Positions 26,473 to 36,407 of a DNA stretch of 54,491 bases are shown piece by piece. This DNA comes from Chlamydiota bacterium (GTDB lineage Bacteria; Chlamydiota; Chlamydiia; Chlamydiales; RGXB01). The DNA lies in NCBI GenBank assembly GCA_016866475.1, contig VGMF01000007.1:1-54491 (forward strand), read 5' to 3'. The stretch's first letter is position 1; each line of letters begins with the position of its first letter. Made by a program: the position numbers and the translations under genes. The notes below the pieces were generated by a model. The model was given only the letters and a program-made list of their open reading frames with translations. It ran no database searches and had not been told where the DNA came from.

Positions 26473-28500
26473 ATGAGACAACACAACAAAACATTGATCA
26501 CGGCCGCTTTGCCGTATGCAAATGGGCAGATCCATGTAGGCCATCTGGCCGGTGCCTATCTGCCTGCGGATATTTACCATCGCTATTTAGTCGGCAAGGG
26601 TGAAAAAAGTCTTTTCATTTGCGGTTCAGACGAGTACGGCATCGCCATTACCATTAAGGCGGAGGAGGCTAAAAGGACCCCCCAACAACAAGTGGACCAT
26701 TTTCACAAGATCAATAAGAAGTTGTTTTCGCGCATGGGAATCGATTTTAGCCACTACTCAAGGACCAGTCTTCCCCACCATGCTGAAAGGACACAGGCGA
26801 TTTTTAAAGAGCATCTTCGCAATGGTTGGATTGAAAAGAAGACCATTCACCAACTCTTTTCCCCTGCCGAGGGGCGTTTTTTAGCCGATCGTTACGTTGT
26901 GGGGACCTGCCCCAAGTGCGGATACCATGAGGCAAGAGGGGATGAGTGTACAAAGTGTGGTGCTAGCTTTGAGGCTACCGATCTTCTCAATCCTGTTTCA
27001 AAGATGACGAAGAAACCTTTAGAGCTTAAAGAGACCGAGCACTATTTTTTTCGTTTTGATCTTTTCAAAGAGCGTCTTAAAAAGTGGCTTGAGACCAAAA
27101 ATTTTAAGCCGGCGACGATGAATTTCAGCCGTCAATATATTGAAGACCTCAAACCACGCTGTATCACTAGAGATTTGGACTGGGGTGTCCCTCTCCCGAT
27201 CGATGGGACAAAGGGTAAGGTTTTGTATGTCTGGTATGATGCACCTATCGGTTACATCAGTGCTACCTATGATTTACAAGCCGAGTGCGTAAATGAGTAT
27301 TGGCTCGATCCGAAAACCCGGTATGTCCAGTTTGTCGGTAAGGACAACACCACGTTTCATTCTGTGTTATTTCCTGCCATGATTATGGGACAAGATACCC
27401 CGTATAAATTAGTAGATGATTTGGTTGTCAATGAGTTTTTGAACTTGAAAGGGGAGAAGTTCAGTAAATCTTCGGGCAACTCCTTAGATCTTGAATCGAT
27501 GCTCCGCTGGATCTCGTCTGACCAGCTCCGTTTTTATTTGAGCCTTATAGCTCCTGAACACCAAGACTGCGATTTTTCCTTTGAGGATCTGATTGTCAGG
27601 GTAAATTCGGAGCTCGTTGGAAAATTAGGGAATTTTATCCATCGTACTCTAACTTTCATCCAATCCAAGATAGGGTCGGTCCCTAAAGTAGGGGTTCTAG
27701 AGGTAGGGGACCAAGAATTCCTCAACCAAATAGAGGCTCTTTTAGATACCGGTGCCGCAAATTATGAAAATTTTTCCATAAAAAAAGCTGTGGAAACCCT
27801 ACTTGAAATGGCCCAACTATCCAACCGCTATTTTGACCACCAAAAGCCCTGGAGTCTTGTTAAAGATCCTCTAGCAAAAAATAGACTAGAAACAATTTTA
27901 GCTGTTTGTTTGAAAGCTGTCCAAGCCCTTTTGGCTCAAATGGGCCCTGTTGTACCCGTTGCCACAAAACAGGCTTGGGGATTTTTAGGGCATGCAGTCG
28001 TTCCCCCAAGGGCGCAGGCGATGTCAATAGAAGTTGAGAGATTGGAACCTCCCCTCCCTCTCTTTCAAAAATTAGAACCCCCCGTTAAGGATGAAACTAT
28101 GAGCGAACCCACCGAAGCCTGTCAGCTACAGACGGCCAAAACCACGCCGATGCCCGATCATCATAAAGAGCTAACTCCGATGATCGAATTTTCCGATTTT
28201 GAAAAAGTTGATTTACGTGTTGCTTTGGTTTTGGAGTGCGTGGCAGTGCCAAAAAGCGAAAAGCTTTTGCAGTTTACTCTAGATGTAGCCGGAGAAAAAA
28301 GGGTGATCCTCTCTGGAGTCAGGCAATTTGTGCAAGACTCAGCGGCTTTAGTAGGAAAAAAAGTAGCCATCGTCGCGAATTTGAAACCCAGAAAAATGAT
28401 GGGTATAGAGAGTCATGGAATGATTCTTTCCGTCATGGAAGAGGGTGTCTTTGAAATGCTTTCCTTCTCCTCTGCACCTTCAGGCGGCAGGATCGGCTAG
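26473..28500 (+). CDS. metG: Methionyl-tRNA synthetase
   Basis: Class I synthetase. AALPYANGQIHVGHL contains the HIGH-type motif (HVGH, ~22), a four-cysteine zinc knuckle CPKCGYHEARGDECTKCG near 145-160, and KFSKS at ~330 for KMSKS. The C-terminal ~105 residues form the EMAP-II-like tRNA-binding domain (FEKVDLRVALVLECV ... VILSGVRQFV). 675 aa matches the long form with this domain. Last gene of the rpmE block; a short hairpin follows. Confidence 0.97.
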   Translation: MRQHNKTLITAALPYANGQIHVGHLAGAYLPADIYHRYLVGKGEKSLFICGSDEYGIAITIKAEEAKRTPQQQVDHFHKINKKLFSRMGIDFSHYSRTSLPHHAERTQAIFKEHLRNGWIEKKTIHQLFSPAEGRFLADRYVVGTCPKCGYHEARGDECTKCGASFEATDLLNPVSKMTKKPLELKETEHYFFRFDLFKERLKKWLETKNFKPATMNFSRQYIEDLKPRCITRDLDWGVPLPIDGTKGKVLYVWYDAPIGYISATYDLQAECVNEYWLDPKTRYVQFVGKDNTTFHSVLFPAMIMGQDTPYKLVDDLVVNEFLNLKGEKFSKSSGNSLDLESMLRWISSDQLRFYLSLIAPEHQDCDFSFEDLIVRVNSELVGKLGNFIHRTLTFIQSKIGSVPKVGVLEVGDQEFLNQIEALLDTGAANYENFSIKKAVETLLEMAQLSNRYFDHQKPWSLVKDPLAKNRLETILAVCLKAVQALLAQMGPVVPVATKQAWGFLGHAVVPPRAQAMSIEVERLEPPLPLFQKLEPPVKDETMSEPTEACQLQTAKTTPMPDHHKELTPMIEFSDFEKVDLRVALVLECVAVPKSEKLLQFTLDVAGEKRVILSGVRQFVQDSAALVGKKVAIVANLKPRKMMGIESHGMILSVMEEGVFEMLSFSSAPSGGRIG

Positions 28501-28506
28501 CCAAAC

Positions 28507-28524
28507 GCCCCTTTTTGAAGGGGC
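28507..28524 (+). terminator. Hairpin after metG
   Basis: Seven-bp stem GCCCCTT / AAGGGGC with TTTG loop, eight bases after the metG stop. No U-run follows, so termination strength is uncertain. Confidence 0.4.
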
Positions 28525-28550
28525 ATGTCCCGCTGATCTAAAAAATATTA

Positions 28551-29201
28551 TTAGAGGAATTGAGAGGCCTCTTCAATCGCTTTGTCGATCCCCATTGCTA
28601 TTTGAAATCGATTCGCCTCTTCAATCATATATGCAGGTGTCGAGATGATCCGATTTTTTATGTCTACGACGCATTCGTCTGCTGTACAGCTCTTAAATGT
28701 GACCCAGTTGCTACTCTCTTTGTAGGTTGTATCTTCACCCAAAGTGATTGTGATCCCCTTTTGATTTTTTAGGGCGATAGCAACTACTGCGGGGGATATG
28801 CAAATGGCGACTATCGGTTTATTTTGCATGTGGAAGGCTTGTATCTTTGATGCCAACTCTTCAATAACCTCGCCCTCAAATCCTTTGGACTTATAGTTGG
28901 ATAAAATCTTTGCAGCTCCAAGCCCTCCCGGAAGGCATAGGTAATGAAAATGATCTGGATTTAATGCATTCAACGGTTGTACGTTCCCCCGGGCTATCCT
29001 AGCTGCTTCATCGATGATATCACGCTCTTCGCCCCTTTCAGTTCTCCCTTTGATGTAAGAGCGGGCCGTAAATGTCCCTTCGGGGGCAAAACCCACCCAA
29101 TCGATACCCCTTTTTTCAAGAGCAAGCAGGCATAAGACCGCCTCGTTGATTTCTGTCCCCTCTTTATGGCCGCAACCCGAAAAAATAACCGCCGCACGCA
29201 T
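28551..29201 (-). CDS. elbB: ElbB-type glyoxalase (DJ-1/PfpI family)
   Basis: 216 aa. The start AVIFSGCGHKEGTEINEAVL and the segment CLPGGLGAAKILSNYK match ElbB, first noted for enhancing isoprenoid (lycopene) output and later shown to have weak glyoxalase activity. The DJ-1 nucleophile elbow is VAICISPAVVAIAL with the Cys near 130. A strong AGGAGGT ribosome-binding site precedes the ATG (29201). Physiological role in chlamydiae unknown. Stands next to recD2 on the same strand. Confidence 0.88.
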   Translation of the reverse strand: MRAAVIFSGCGHKEGTEINEAVLCLLALEKRGIDWVGFAPEGTFTARSYIKGRTERGEERDIIDEAARIARGNVQPLNALNPDHFHYLCLPGGLGAAKILSNYKSKGFEGEVIEELASKIQAFHMQNKPIVAICISPAVVAIALKNQKGITITLGEDTTYKESSNWVTFKSCTADECVVDIKNRIISTPAYMIEEANRFQIAMGIDKAIEEASQFL

Positions 29202-29307
29202 TCCCCACCTCCTGTAAAGAAAAGGTTAGTGCTTACGGGGTTAAATTTTCAATATTTCTAACCAAAATGGGAGCGATCTTTAATAAAGACTTAAGACAGG
29301 GGCTAGT

Positions 29308-31542
29308 CTAGATTTTCAAGTCCAAGAGATCTTCAAAAAGGGACTCTTGTTTCAGTTCCATCGAGGGAGGGGTCGTCTTTTTCAGATTTTCCCTTAAAAA
29401 GTGTTTCAGCCCTGTGAATCGCTCTTCAACGGAAACGCTTTTTACCGCGATTGCGATCGCGCGCTTCGATCCAACAAGGATCACAAGTTTCTTTCCACGG
29501 GTGATCCCTGTGTAGACAAGATTTTTTACCAGCAGTTTAAAATGACTCGTATGGATCGGCATCAAAATCACGGGGCATTCGCTCCCTTGGTATTTATGGA
29601 CGCTGACCGCATAGGCAAGAATCAACTCGTCCATTTCGGTGAAATTGTAAACGACCTCTTGCCCATCAAAGAGGGCGACAATCTCCTCTTCATGCTCGTC
29701 AATTTCTACGATTCTTCCCACATCACCGTTAAAAACTAGCTTATCGTAGTTATTACGCACCTGCATCACTTTATCCCCCAACCTAAAGGTGCGCCCCATT
29801 TTAGTGACCCTTTTCAAGGAGGGATTCAACTTATCCTGTAGGGCTATATTGATATTCAAAGTACCCAAGACCCCTTTTTTCATAGGGGAAAGAACCTGAA
29901 TCTCATCAAACGGGTGAAAGTGTCTCTCCTCAGGGAGTTTTTTTGTCACAAGCTCTAAAATTTTTGCGAGGATATCTTCGGGCTTTTCTAGCGGAATAAA
30001 CCAAAAATCGGATTTGGGATCCTCTTCCAGTTCAGGAAACTGCCCCTGGTTTACCCTATGGGCGTTGCGGACGATTCTCGACCCTTTGGCCTGGCGGAAG
30101 ATCTCTTTGAGCCGAGTCGTAAGGATAGTTTCCGACTCGATCATATCTTTGAGAACGGTCCCAGGACCCACGCTCGGGAGCTGATCTATATCTCCAATGA
30201 TCAAAAGGCGTGCTTTGGAGGGGACAGCCCTCAGTAAATGTCCCATGAGCTGCGTGTCGACCATACTGGCCTCATCGATGATCAATAGGTCGCATTGAAG
30301 AGGATTTATCCTATTTCTCTTGAATCCTCCCTGTACGAAGTCCATCTCCAAAAGGCTATGGATCGTCGATGCCTTCCGTTTTGTGATCTCGCTCAATCGT
30401 TTGGCTGCACGGCCGGTGGGTGCCCCTAATAGGATTTTTCCGGTGATTTTTTCCGACAAAGCTAAAATCGCTTTTGTAATCGTGCTTTTACCGGTACCGG
30501 GTCCGCCGGTGATGATGTGGACCTTCTCTTGCATACTTTTGGTAATCGCGACTATCTGCTCTTGGGCAAAGGAGATCCCTAACTGAGCCTCAACCCAAGC
30601 GATCGCTTTTTCACAATCGACGGAGCGGAGCGCACACTGGTGAGTGGTAAGCCTTTCCAGCTCTTCTACAATCCCGATCTCAGTTTCGAACATCTGCTTC
30701 GTCCAAAGGGTAAAGTCGGAAGCCTTTTCATGCATTAAGAGCGATACTAAACGCCTCTCATTAATCAGCGGCTGGACCTCTTTTTCGATGAGGTCTGGGC
30801 TTACTTCCAAAAGGTTTGTCCCATGCTGTAACAGACCTTTAAGCGGATAGCACGAATGCCCCTCTTCACTCAAAACCCGAAGAATATGTTCTATTGCGGA
30901 TGCGATTCTTTCAGGGGACTCCTTATCCATCCCGATTTCCTGCGCCAACGCGTCCGCAGTTTTAAATCCAATCCCTGCGATATCTCGTGCAAGCTGGTAG
31001 GGGTTTTTTTGGATCACCTCTAGGGCTTGCTCTTTGTAACGGCGGTAGATTTTTTGCGCCAAGGACAAACTCACATTATGGCCTCTTAAGAAGACCATTA
31101 CATTTCTTATTGCCCCTTGCTCAGTCCAGGAGGCCTTGATTTTGTCCAGTCTTTTGTTTCCGATCCCCTCTACTTCCTCGAGACGGTCGATATGTCTGTC
31201 GAGGATTTCAAAGGTTTTAGTCCCAAAGTACTCCACAATCCGCTTAGCGTACGTGGATCCGATCCCTTTGATAACTCCCGACTCTAAATAGCGTTCAATC
31301 CCTTTAAGATCTTTAGGAAGGCTGACCTCAAAAGCTTCGACTACGAATTGTCTTCCAAACGACGAGTGATGCTTCCACATCCCTGTTGCCGTGATAATCT
31401 CCCCGGAAGCTATCGGCATCATATTCCCAACAACTACAACAGGCTCTTTAAAAACGGGGCTTTTCAGTCGGGCGACAGTGTACCCGTTTTCCTCATTTTG
31501 AAAGACGATTTGATCGATCGTTCCGGCAAGTGTTTCAAGCAT
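29308..31542 (-). CDS. recD2: RecD2-type ATP-dependent DNA helicase
   Basis: 5'-3' superfamily 1B helicase of the RecD2 type, used in DNA repair outside RecBCD. N-terminal OB-like and helix-hairpin-helix regions (IKGIGSTYAKRIVEYFG; VEGIGNKRLDKI) are followed by Walker A ITGGPGTGKSTITK near 345, Walker B LLIIDEASMVD near 425, and late motifs AYAVSVHKYQGSECP and LVYTGITRGKKLVIL. 744 aa is typical. C. trachomatis also has a recD-like gene just after metG (from memory). Confidence 0.93.
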   Translation of the reverse strand: MLETLAGTIDQIVFQNEENGYTVARLKSPVFKEPVVVVGNMMPIASGEIITATGMWKHHSSFGRQFVVEAFEVSLPKDLKGIERYLESGVIKGIGSTYAKRIVEYFGTKTFEILDRHIDRLEEVEGIGNKRLDKIKASWTEQGAIRNVMVFLRGHNVSLSLAQKIYRRYKEQALEVIQKNPYQLARDIAGIGFKTADALAQEIGMDKESPERIASAIEHILRVLSEEGHSCYPLKGLLQHGTNLLEVSPDLIEKEVQPLINERRLVSLLMHEKASDFTLWTKQMFETEIGIVEELERLTTHQCALRSVDCEKAIAWVEAQLGISFAQEQIVAITKSMQEKVHIITGGPGTGKSTITKAILALSEKITGKILLGAPTGRAAKRLSEITKRKASTIHSLLEMDFVQGGFKRNRINPLQCDLLIIDEASMVDTQLMGHLLRAVPSKARLLIIGDIDQLPSVGPGTVLKDMIESETILTTRLKEIFRQAKGSRIVRNAHRVNQGQFPELEEDPKSDFWFIPLEKPEDILAKILELVTKKLPEERHFHPFDEIQVLSPMKKGVLGTLNINIALQDKLNPSLKRVTKMGRTFRLGDKVMQVRNNYDKLVFNGDVGRIVEIDEHEEEIVALFDGQEVVYNFTEMDELILAYAVSVHKYQGSECPVILMPIHTSHFKLLVKNLVYTGITRGKKLVILVGSKRAIAIAVKSVSVEERFTGLKHFLRENLKKTTPPSMELKQESLFEDLLDLKI

Positions 31543-31710
31543 GCAACGGAGTGTAGCTTAAATGGGTCATTAGAGACAAACAAACCTTAAACTCCTTACC
31601 CTTTTTTGGATGGATTGTTTAGGTAGGATCAAGGAAATAGTAGGTTAATTTAAACAAAGGATCTGTTAAAATACCCTCTTATTTTGATTTTTTTATGGGA
31701 GTTTCTAAAG

Positions 31711-33378
31711 ATGAACGGGTTAAACCTTTTTTTGCCTTCCGTGTTTTCCCAATCCCAGAAAACAACCTCCGAAAGGCTCGCTTCGATTGAAAAAACGCAG
31801 GAGCTTATTGAGCAAAACTGCACAAGAAATTTTGAGAAAGAGGCTATACAAAATCCTAAAAATTTTTTAAAATCCCTACAGAAACTGGTTGAAAGAACCA
31901 AAACAAATATTTCTATAGAGGAAGCAAAAGAATTTATTGAAAAAGAGCTGCAATTTGCCACTATTTACCACCAGGCGCTTTTGCCCCCTTCAACCTCATT
32001 ACAAACAAAAACCAAAGACCTTTTAGCCGGTATCGTTCTGCAAATTGACAATATGGTGCAAGCTTTCGGGATAAAAGATTTTTTTGAGCCGCCAAAGCAT
32101 GAGTGGAGCGCAAGCCAAAAAGTAAATACGATTACAATATTGAGAGCCACTTTTTCCGAGTTACTGAGCGCTCCATTTAAAATTGGATACACCGTGTTTA
32201 CCACATTTTTTATTTTGTTGAGCCTGATTTGGGACAAGCTGGAGCCGATTCCGTCATTTCTACCGAAATGTGAAAATCTATCGGCTGATGTAATGAAGGG
32301 AAATAAAGAATTTTTCGGACGAGTAGAGGTGATTCAGAGTATTGGAAATATTCTAAAAATCGGAAAGCATCCAATACTGGTAGGCCCTTCAAGAGTTGGA
32401 AAGACCCACACTGTACGCGCTTTTGCAAAGGCGGTCGCAGAGGGAAAAATTCCCGACCTCAAAGATAAGAGGGTTTTTTATGTCAACAGCTCCGTTTTGG
32501 TTGAGAAGCAGCCAAGCTGGGCAAGTGTCAGTCCTTTGAAAGCGCTTAGCGAACGGATGGGACCCCACAGAGATAATATCATCCTGGTTTTGGACGAGAT
32601 ACACATGGTAGCCAAAGGGGAGGAAAAGCTTGCCGATGTGTTGAAAACCATGTTGGATGAGGGGGGGGAGCTCCCCCATGTGATAGGGATCACTACCGAT
32701 AGGGAATACGCGGAATACGTGGAAAAAAATAGAGCCTTTAGCCTCCGCTTCCAGCCTATAAGGCTCAAGGGATCGACCGAAGCTGAAACAAAACTGATCT
32801 TGTCTCAGTTTGCTTTGAAACACCCTTCTCACCCTTTGATGGATGAGGGGACTATCGATCTCATCTTTAGATTGTCATCCGGACAAAAAGAGGAGGATCT
32901 ACCCCAGCCTCAAGCCGGATTGAACCTTTTAAAGCGCTGCATCAACCATAGCCAAACATTTACCATTACCGATAGACAAAATAAAATCCACACTTTGGAA
33001 CAAGAGATCCTTAGCTTGCGATCTGTGGATCTGGTTGCGAACCAAAGGACATCTGCCCCGTCTATACTAGGAAAAGAAGAGGAACTCAAAGCCTTGAAAA
33101 AAGAGGAGTCTTTGACCCATGAGCGCCTGGAGAATTTTGAGAAGCTGAAGTCTTTTTACCGAATGCTGCGCCAGGAAAGGTTTGAGTCGGTTTTAGAATC
33201 TTCCAAATTGCAAACAAAAGGTGATAAGGGGTGTAAAAAAGCATTCTGGGCTTACGTGCTGCAGCATTTTATCGAGCCCGTTTTTTTAGAAAAAATCAGG
33301 GGAGAGGCAAGAGAATTAGGACTTGAGCCTGTGATCACCCGGGAATTGGTTCAAAAGCTTGCCGGTCAAAATACTTGA
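31711..33378 (+). CDS. Membrane-anchored Clp/ClpB-like single-AAA+ ATPase
   Basis: 555 aa from the ATG at 31711 (GGGAG nine bases upstream; a longer in-frame start would add nine residues). The N-terminal ~150 residues are helical and charged. A hydrophobic segment at about 157-175 (IGYTVFTTFFILLSLIW) is a likely transmembrane anchor. An AAA+ domain follows: FFGRVEVIQSIGNIL, Walker A GPSRVGKTH (~225), Walker B ILVLDEIH (~291), and LPHVIGITTDREYAEYVEKN, which strongly recalls ClpA/B domain 1. A charged coiled coil (EEELKALKKEESLTHERLENF) occupies the ClpB middle-domain place. There is no second AAA+ domain. Function unknown; a 546-aa gene follows. Confidence 0.75.
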   Translation: MNGLNLFLPSVFSQSQKTTSERLASIEKTQELIEQNCTRNFEKEAIQNPKNFLKSLQKLVERTKTNISIEEAKEFIEKELQFATIYHQALLPPSTSLQTKTKDLLAGIVLQIDNMVQAFGIKDFFEPPKHEWSASQKVNTITILRATFSELLSAPFKIGYTVFTTFFILLSLIWDKLEPIPSFLPKCENLSADVMKGNKEFFGRVEVIQSIGNILKIGKHPILVGPSRVGKTHTVRAFAKAVAEGKIPDLKDKRVFYVNSSVLVEKQPSWASVSPLKALSERMGPHRDNIILVLDEIHMVAKGEEKLADVLKTMLDEGGELPHVIGITTDREYAEYVEKNRAFSLRFQPIRLKGSTEAETKLILSQFALKHPSHPLMDEGTIDLIFRLSSGQKEEDLPQPQAGLNLLKRCINHSQTFTITDRQNKIHTLEQEILSLRSVDLVANQRTSAPSILGKEEELKALKKEESLTHERLENFEKLKSFYRMLRQERFESVLESSKLQTKGDKGCKKAFWAYVLQHFIEPVFLEKIRGEARELGLEPVITRELVQKLAGQNT

Positions 33379-33471
33379 AATAAACGGTTGTAGGGATGAA
33401 AAATAGAACGATTTTAATTTAATTCTTAAAAAATCCTTAAATCAGAACCCTAGAAAGTCCGAGGGAAAAAC

Positions 33472-35112
33472 ATGATCGAGTCTTTAAGTATATTCAGACA
33501 TACATACTTCAACGACCTCTTTTTGCAACAGAGGCAACTAGACCGAGGGCAACATTTTACTGTCCTAACGGTTATTTGCAACTCCCTTTTGGTGCACTGG
33601 AACTGGATATCCTCCTCAACCGGTAAGGAATCTTTTTTTAATACAAATAGACAAAAGATTACGAAATGGACCCAGCTGACCTCTATTGGGTATATGCTTT
33701 TGCCTCAAGGGCCATTTCAAGCTCGAGTCAACAAGGGCATAGGTATTTCTGCTCGTCTTTCTAGATGTTTACAGGTCGTTACGGCAATAGCGCTTTGTAG
33801 TTTGCGCTCCTATCGGCGGGCTGCCGGAATTTTGACAGGGCTTTTTTTAGCTCAATTGCAACGGGATCAAAAATTGCCAGTACAGGTCCATCAATCGATC
33901 CGTTTTTTCGGATTTTTTTTAAGGCTGCATGAATTTTTTACCATTCCGGTGGAGAACCTTTTTACACTCTTGGATAAGCTGGAAGATTGCGTCGATATTT
34001 TTGATGGATGCAACCGGTTTTTACAGAGCCGGGGGAAAGGTGTCGATGTCGCCAATCTAAGCTTGCCAAAAACTTTCACTCCCAAACCTAACGTCTCTTT
34101 GGAGTATGCCCAAAAAGTAGTTAGGAAACAGACGCTTCCTACTCTGCAATTTGAAACTCGATCCGTGCATTTGATCCCTCCGTTTCTTGAGTTGGAGCTC
34201 AAAGACGGTCTGAATAAACCAAAAAAAGGGGAGGTCATCCAACGATTTTTATCCAAAGTAGAAGAGTATGGTTTCCAAGGGTTTTTAGGCGAAGGCTTTG
34301 AAAAACTTAAAAAAGCCTACCTGGATGGAAAGTTAGCGGACCTAGTACCCTTAAAATTGGATCTGTTTGACGACTGCGTGGGGCTATATTTGCGCTACAT
34401 GGCAACGCTCAATAAAGAGGAGATGGAACCGCTCATTAAATCTTTTGATGATATCGGAAACTACTGTAGCGACGGATGGATCGGCGAGATATCCTCATTG
34501 CTTCCGGCCTTTAAAGATGCGGGGATAGAGGCTAAATTTCATGCCCATCTGTCTCAAGTGAGGGGGGAATGGCTGAACGAAAAGCTAAGGGCGATGGAAG
34601 CGAAGGGAGGAAAATTTTCCGCCTCTTTTTTTGAAAAATTTTTTGGTGGGATCAATAATGTCCATTTCCAGCAATGGATCCACCTAAGCGCCAGACCGTT
34701 CCTAAGAACAAAAACCGGGGAATTTGCAGCAGTTACATCAGCAAATACCGGCTTTTTGAGCGATGCTGTCAGTGGTAAAATTCATGCATTGGGATGGAAA
34801 CGTCTTTTTTCTAAAGATTTTGAAACTCTACCCCCCTCCTATTGGGTCGATAAGCTTAAAGAAGCGATGAGTCCACAACTGATTCTAGACGGGAAAGGTG
34901 TGATGAAGATCTACCAAACCATCACCTCCAAAGACCTTAAAGACTGGATCGCAAAAAACCACGAAAGGCTCCCTTTGGTTGATGAAAATGGATACAATCC
35001 GCTCTTTTTTGTAGACAGGGAGGATATAGAAGGGTACAGCCTTTTACAGCTCACCGATCAAGGTCTTCGCTTATTTTTATTGGATATTGGTGTTTTAAAA
35101 CCCAGCTCCTAA
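33472..35112 (+). CDS. Large protein of unknown function next to the AAA+ ATPase
   Basis: 546 aa, start ATG 33472 with GAGGG six bases upstream. N-terminal ~130 residues have a rather basic, partly hydrophobic character (SRCLQVVTAIALCSL, RRAAGILTGLFLAQL), perhaps membrane-associated. The rest alternates helical charged segments with phrases such as VEEYGFQGFLGEGFEKLKKAYL and DDIGNYCSDGWIGEISSLL. No catalytic motif I can name; the CSD triad resembles the CxD of some bacterial ubiquitin ligases, but surrounding sequence does not support that. Probably co-transcribed with the AAA+ gene 93 bp upstream. Could be a host-interaction protein or an ATPase partner. Confidence 0.65.
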   Translation: MIESLSIFRHTYFNDLFLQQRQLDRGQHFTVLTVICNSLLVHWNWISSSTGKESFFNTNRQKITKWTQLTSIGYMLLPQGPFQARVNKGIGISARLSRCLQVVTAIALCSLRSYRRAAGILTGLFLAQLQRDQKLPVQVHQSIRFFGFFLRLHEFFTIPVENLFTLLDKLEDCVDIFDGCNRFLQSRGKGVDVANLSLPKTFTPKPNVSLEYAQKVVRKQTLPTLQFETRSVHLIPPFLELELKDGLNKPKKGEVIQRFLSKVEEYGFQGFLGEGFEKLKKAYLDGKLADLVPLKLDLFDDCVGLYLRYMATLNKEEMEPLIKSFDDIGNYCSDGWIGEISSLLPAFKDAGIEAKFHAHLSQVRGEWLNEKLRAMEAKGGKFSASFFEKFFGGINNVHFQQWIHLSARPFLRTKTGEFAAVTSANTGFLSDAVSGKIHALGWKRLFSKDFETLPPSYWVDKLKEAMSPQLILDGKGVMKIYQTITSKDLKDWIAKNHERLPLVDENGYNPLFFVDREDIEGYSLLQLTDQGLRLFLLDIGVLKPSS

Positions 35113-35217
35113 GAATTTCTAGCTGTAAAGGCCCCATTTTTAGTTTAAAAAAGGCTTGCTCCCTATTTCTTTTTTCGGGTATCACCGATATAAAAGCCAA
35201 GGGGAGATTTCTTTTTT

Positions 35218-35562
35218 ATGGGAAAAGAATTTCTAGAATCGAAGAAATGCACAGCCTGTTCCTCGAATGATAAACCTCTGCATCGAAACGAAGCAGAACC
35301 CTTTTTAGCCCAACTCGACGGTTGGGTGCTTGAGGGTGCAAATGCATTGGAAAAAACCTTTCATTTCAAAGATTTTGCAAAACCGCTTCAGCTCCTGAAT
35401 GCGATAGCGTTTGTAGCTGAAATGCAGGGGCACCATCCCGATATGGAGCTCTCATGGGGGCGTCTTTTTGTCCGCTTGTACACGCACAAAATCAAAGGAC
35501 TTCATCTCAATGATTTTATCTTAGCTAAAAAAATCGATGAAATTTGCAGGATAGCAACATGA
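35218..35562 (+). CDS. phhB: Pterin-4a-carbinolamine dehydratase
   Basis: 114 aa. Family motif AEMQGHHPDMELSWGRLFVRLYTHKIKGL has the HHP catalytic histidines, and DFILAKKIDEI ends the fold. The enzyme recycles the pterin cofactor of aromatic amino acid hydroxylases; many bacteria have it without a hydroxylase, and some members serve in folate or other roles. N-terminal CTACSSND is a small extra cysteine pair. First gene of a coupled trio: its TGA overlaps the start of the mutarotase-like gene. Confidence 0.9.
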   Translation: MGKEFLESKKCTACSSNDKPLHRNEAEPFLAQLDGWVLEGANALEKTFHFKDFAKPLQLLNAIAFVAEMQGHHPDMELSWGRLFVRLYTHKIKGLHLNDFILAKKIDEICRIAT

Positions 35563-36407
35563 TTGTCCTTGAAGGTAAGGGGATTAAAGCAACTTTCGAT
35601 CCTGAGCATGGTTTGAACATGGTCAGCCTTGTCATTGAAGGGCATGAATTGATCGAGCAATCTACAAAAGAGCGGTTTTTGGAAAGCTCAAGGGGACTCG
35701 GCCCCTTAATCGGGCCCCATTTTCATCATAGAGCTACAGACTCAATTCCTTACCTGAATGATGAAATTTTAAACCGTCTTTCAAAAAAGCTTCGGTTTCG
35801 GAACGAAGCAGAACCATTTTCTCATGGAATAGCAAGATATGTGCCTTGGAAAGTCCTTAAGAAAGATGGACGCCGGTTCAAGGCTGTTTTGGACTCTCAC
35901 GATGAAATTGAGGGGTTGACCCTCGCTGAAATCGAGGGATTTGATTTTAAGCTGGAGTTTGAAGCTGAGGTTTTAGAGCGGGAAATCCGTATTGTCTACA
36001 GTGCAAAAAGCACGTCCAGCCCGGTTGTTGTTGGTTTGCATACCTACTATGCCCTAGATCCGGCGATGAAAACGGCAGATCTGGCAGGAGCCCCGTTTTA
36101 CTATGACAAATTGAATAAAATGTCGGTCCCTCCCGAATGGTTCGGAGATCGGGTTTTAAAGATACCTCTAGATAGGCCGCTCGATTTTACCTTTTCCCCT
36201 AAATTAGGTCGCGATGGGTTCGCAGAAGTTGAAGTGAGAAGAGGCGCCTTGTCCCTTTTGATTCAAGCAAAAGCGCAACCCGACCTGTCGTTTCAATTGT
36301 ATCGTTTGGATAAGAGTCCGTTCATCTGCATAGAGCCAATAGCAGCAATCAATCCAAAAATTGTCACACAAAAAAACGCCTCGATGGAGGTAAGGATATC
36401 TCTGTAA
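35559..36407 (+). CDS. Aldose 1-epimerase-like (galactose mutarotase fold) protein
   Basis: 282 aa from the ATG at 35559 (ATGA overlap with phhB); a TTG five codons earlier is less likely. Beta-rich sequence of the mutarotase superfamily: FDPEHGLNMVSLVIEGHELIE at the start (family G-A-x-x-x-S-L), GPLIGPHFHHR with the first His region, VGLHTYYAL with the second catalytic His (~170), and a late FICIEPIAAIN where the family has the catalytic Glu. Substrate unknown; the genomic link to phhB and the sterol reductase gene, which follows without a gap, is unexplained. Confidence 0.75.
   Translation: MIVLEGKGIKATFDPEHGLNMVSLVIEGHELIEQSTKERFLESSRGLGPLIGPHFHHRATDSIPYLNDEILNRLSKKLRFRNEAEPFSHGIARYVPWKVLKKDGRRFKAVLDSHDEIEGLTLAEIEGFDFKLEFEAEVLEREIRIVYSAKSTSSPVVVGLHTYYALDPAMKTADLAGAPFYYDKLNKMSVPPEWFGDRVLKIPLDRPLDFTFSPKLGRDGFAEVEVRRGALSLLIQAKAQPDLSFQLYRLDKSPFICIEPIAAINPKIVTQKNASMEVRISL

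Noticed and set aside
34470-34478. CSD triad in the 546-aa protein as a NEL-type ubiquitin ligase site (CxD)
   Set aside because: No surrounding NEL-domain sequence and no leucine-rich repeats.
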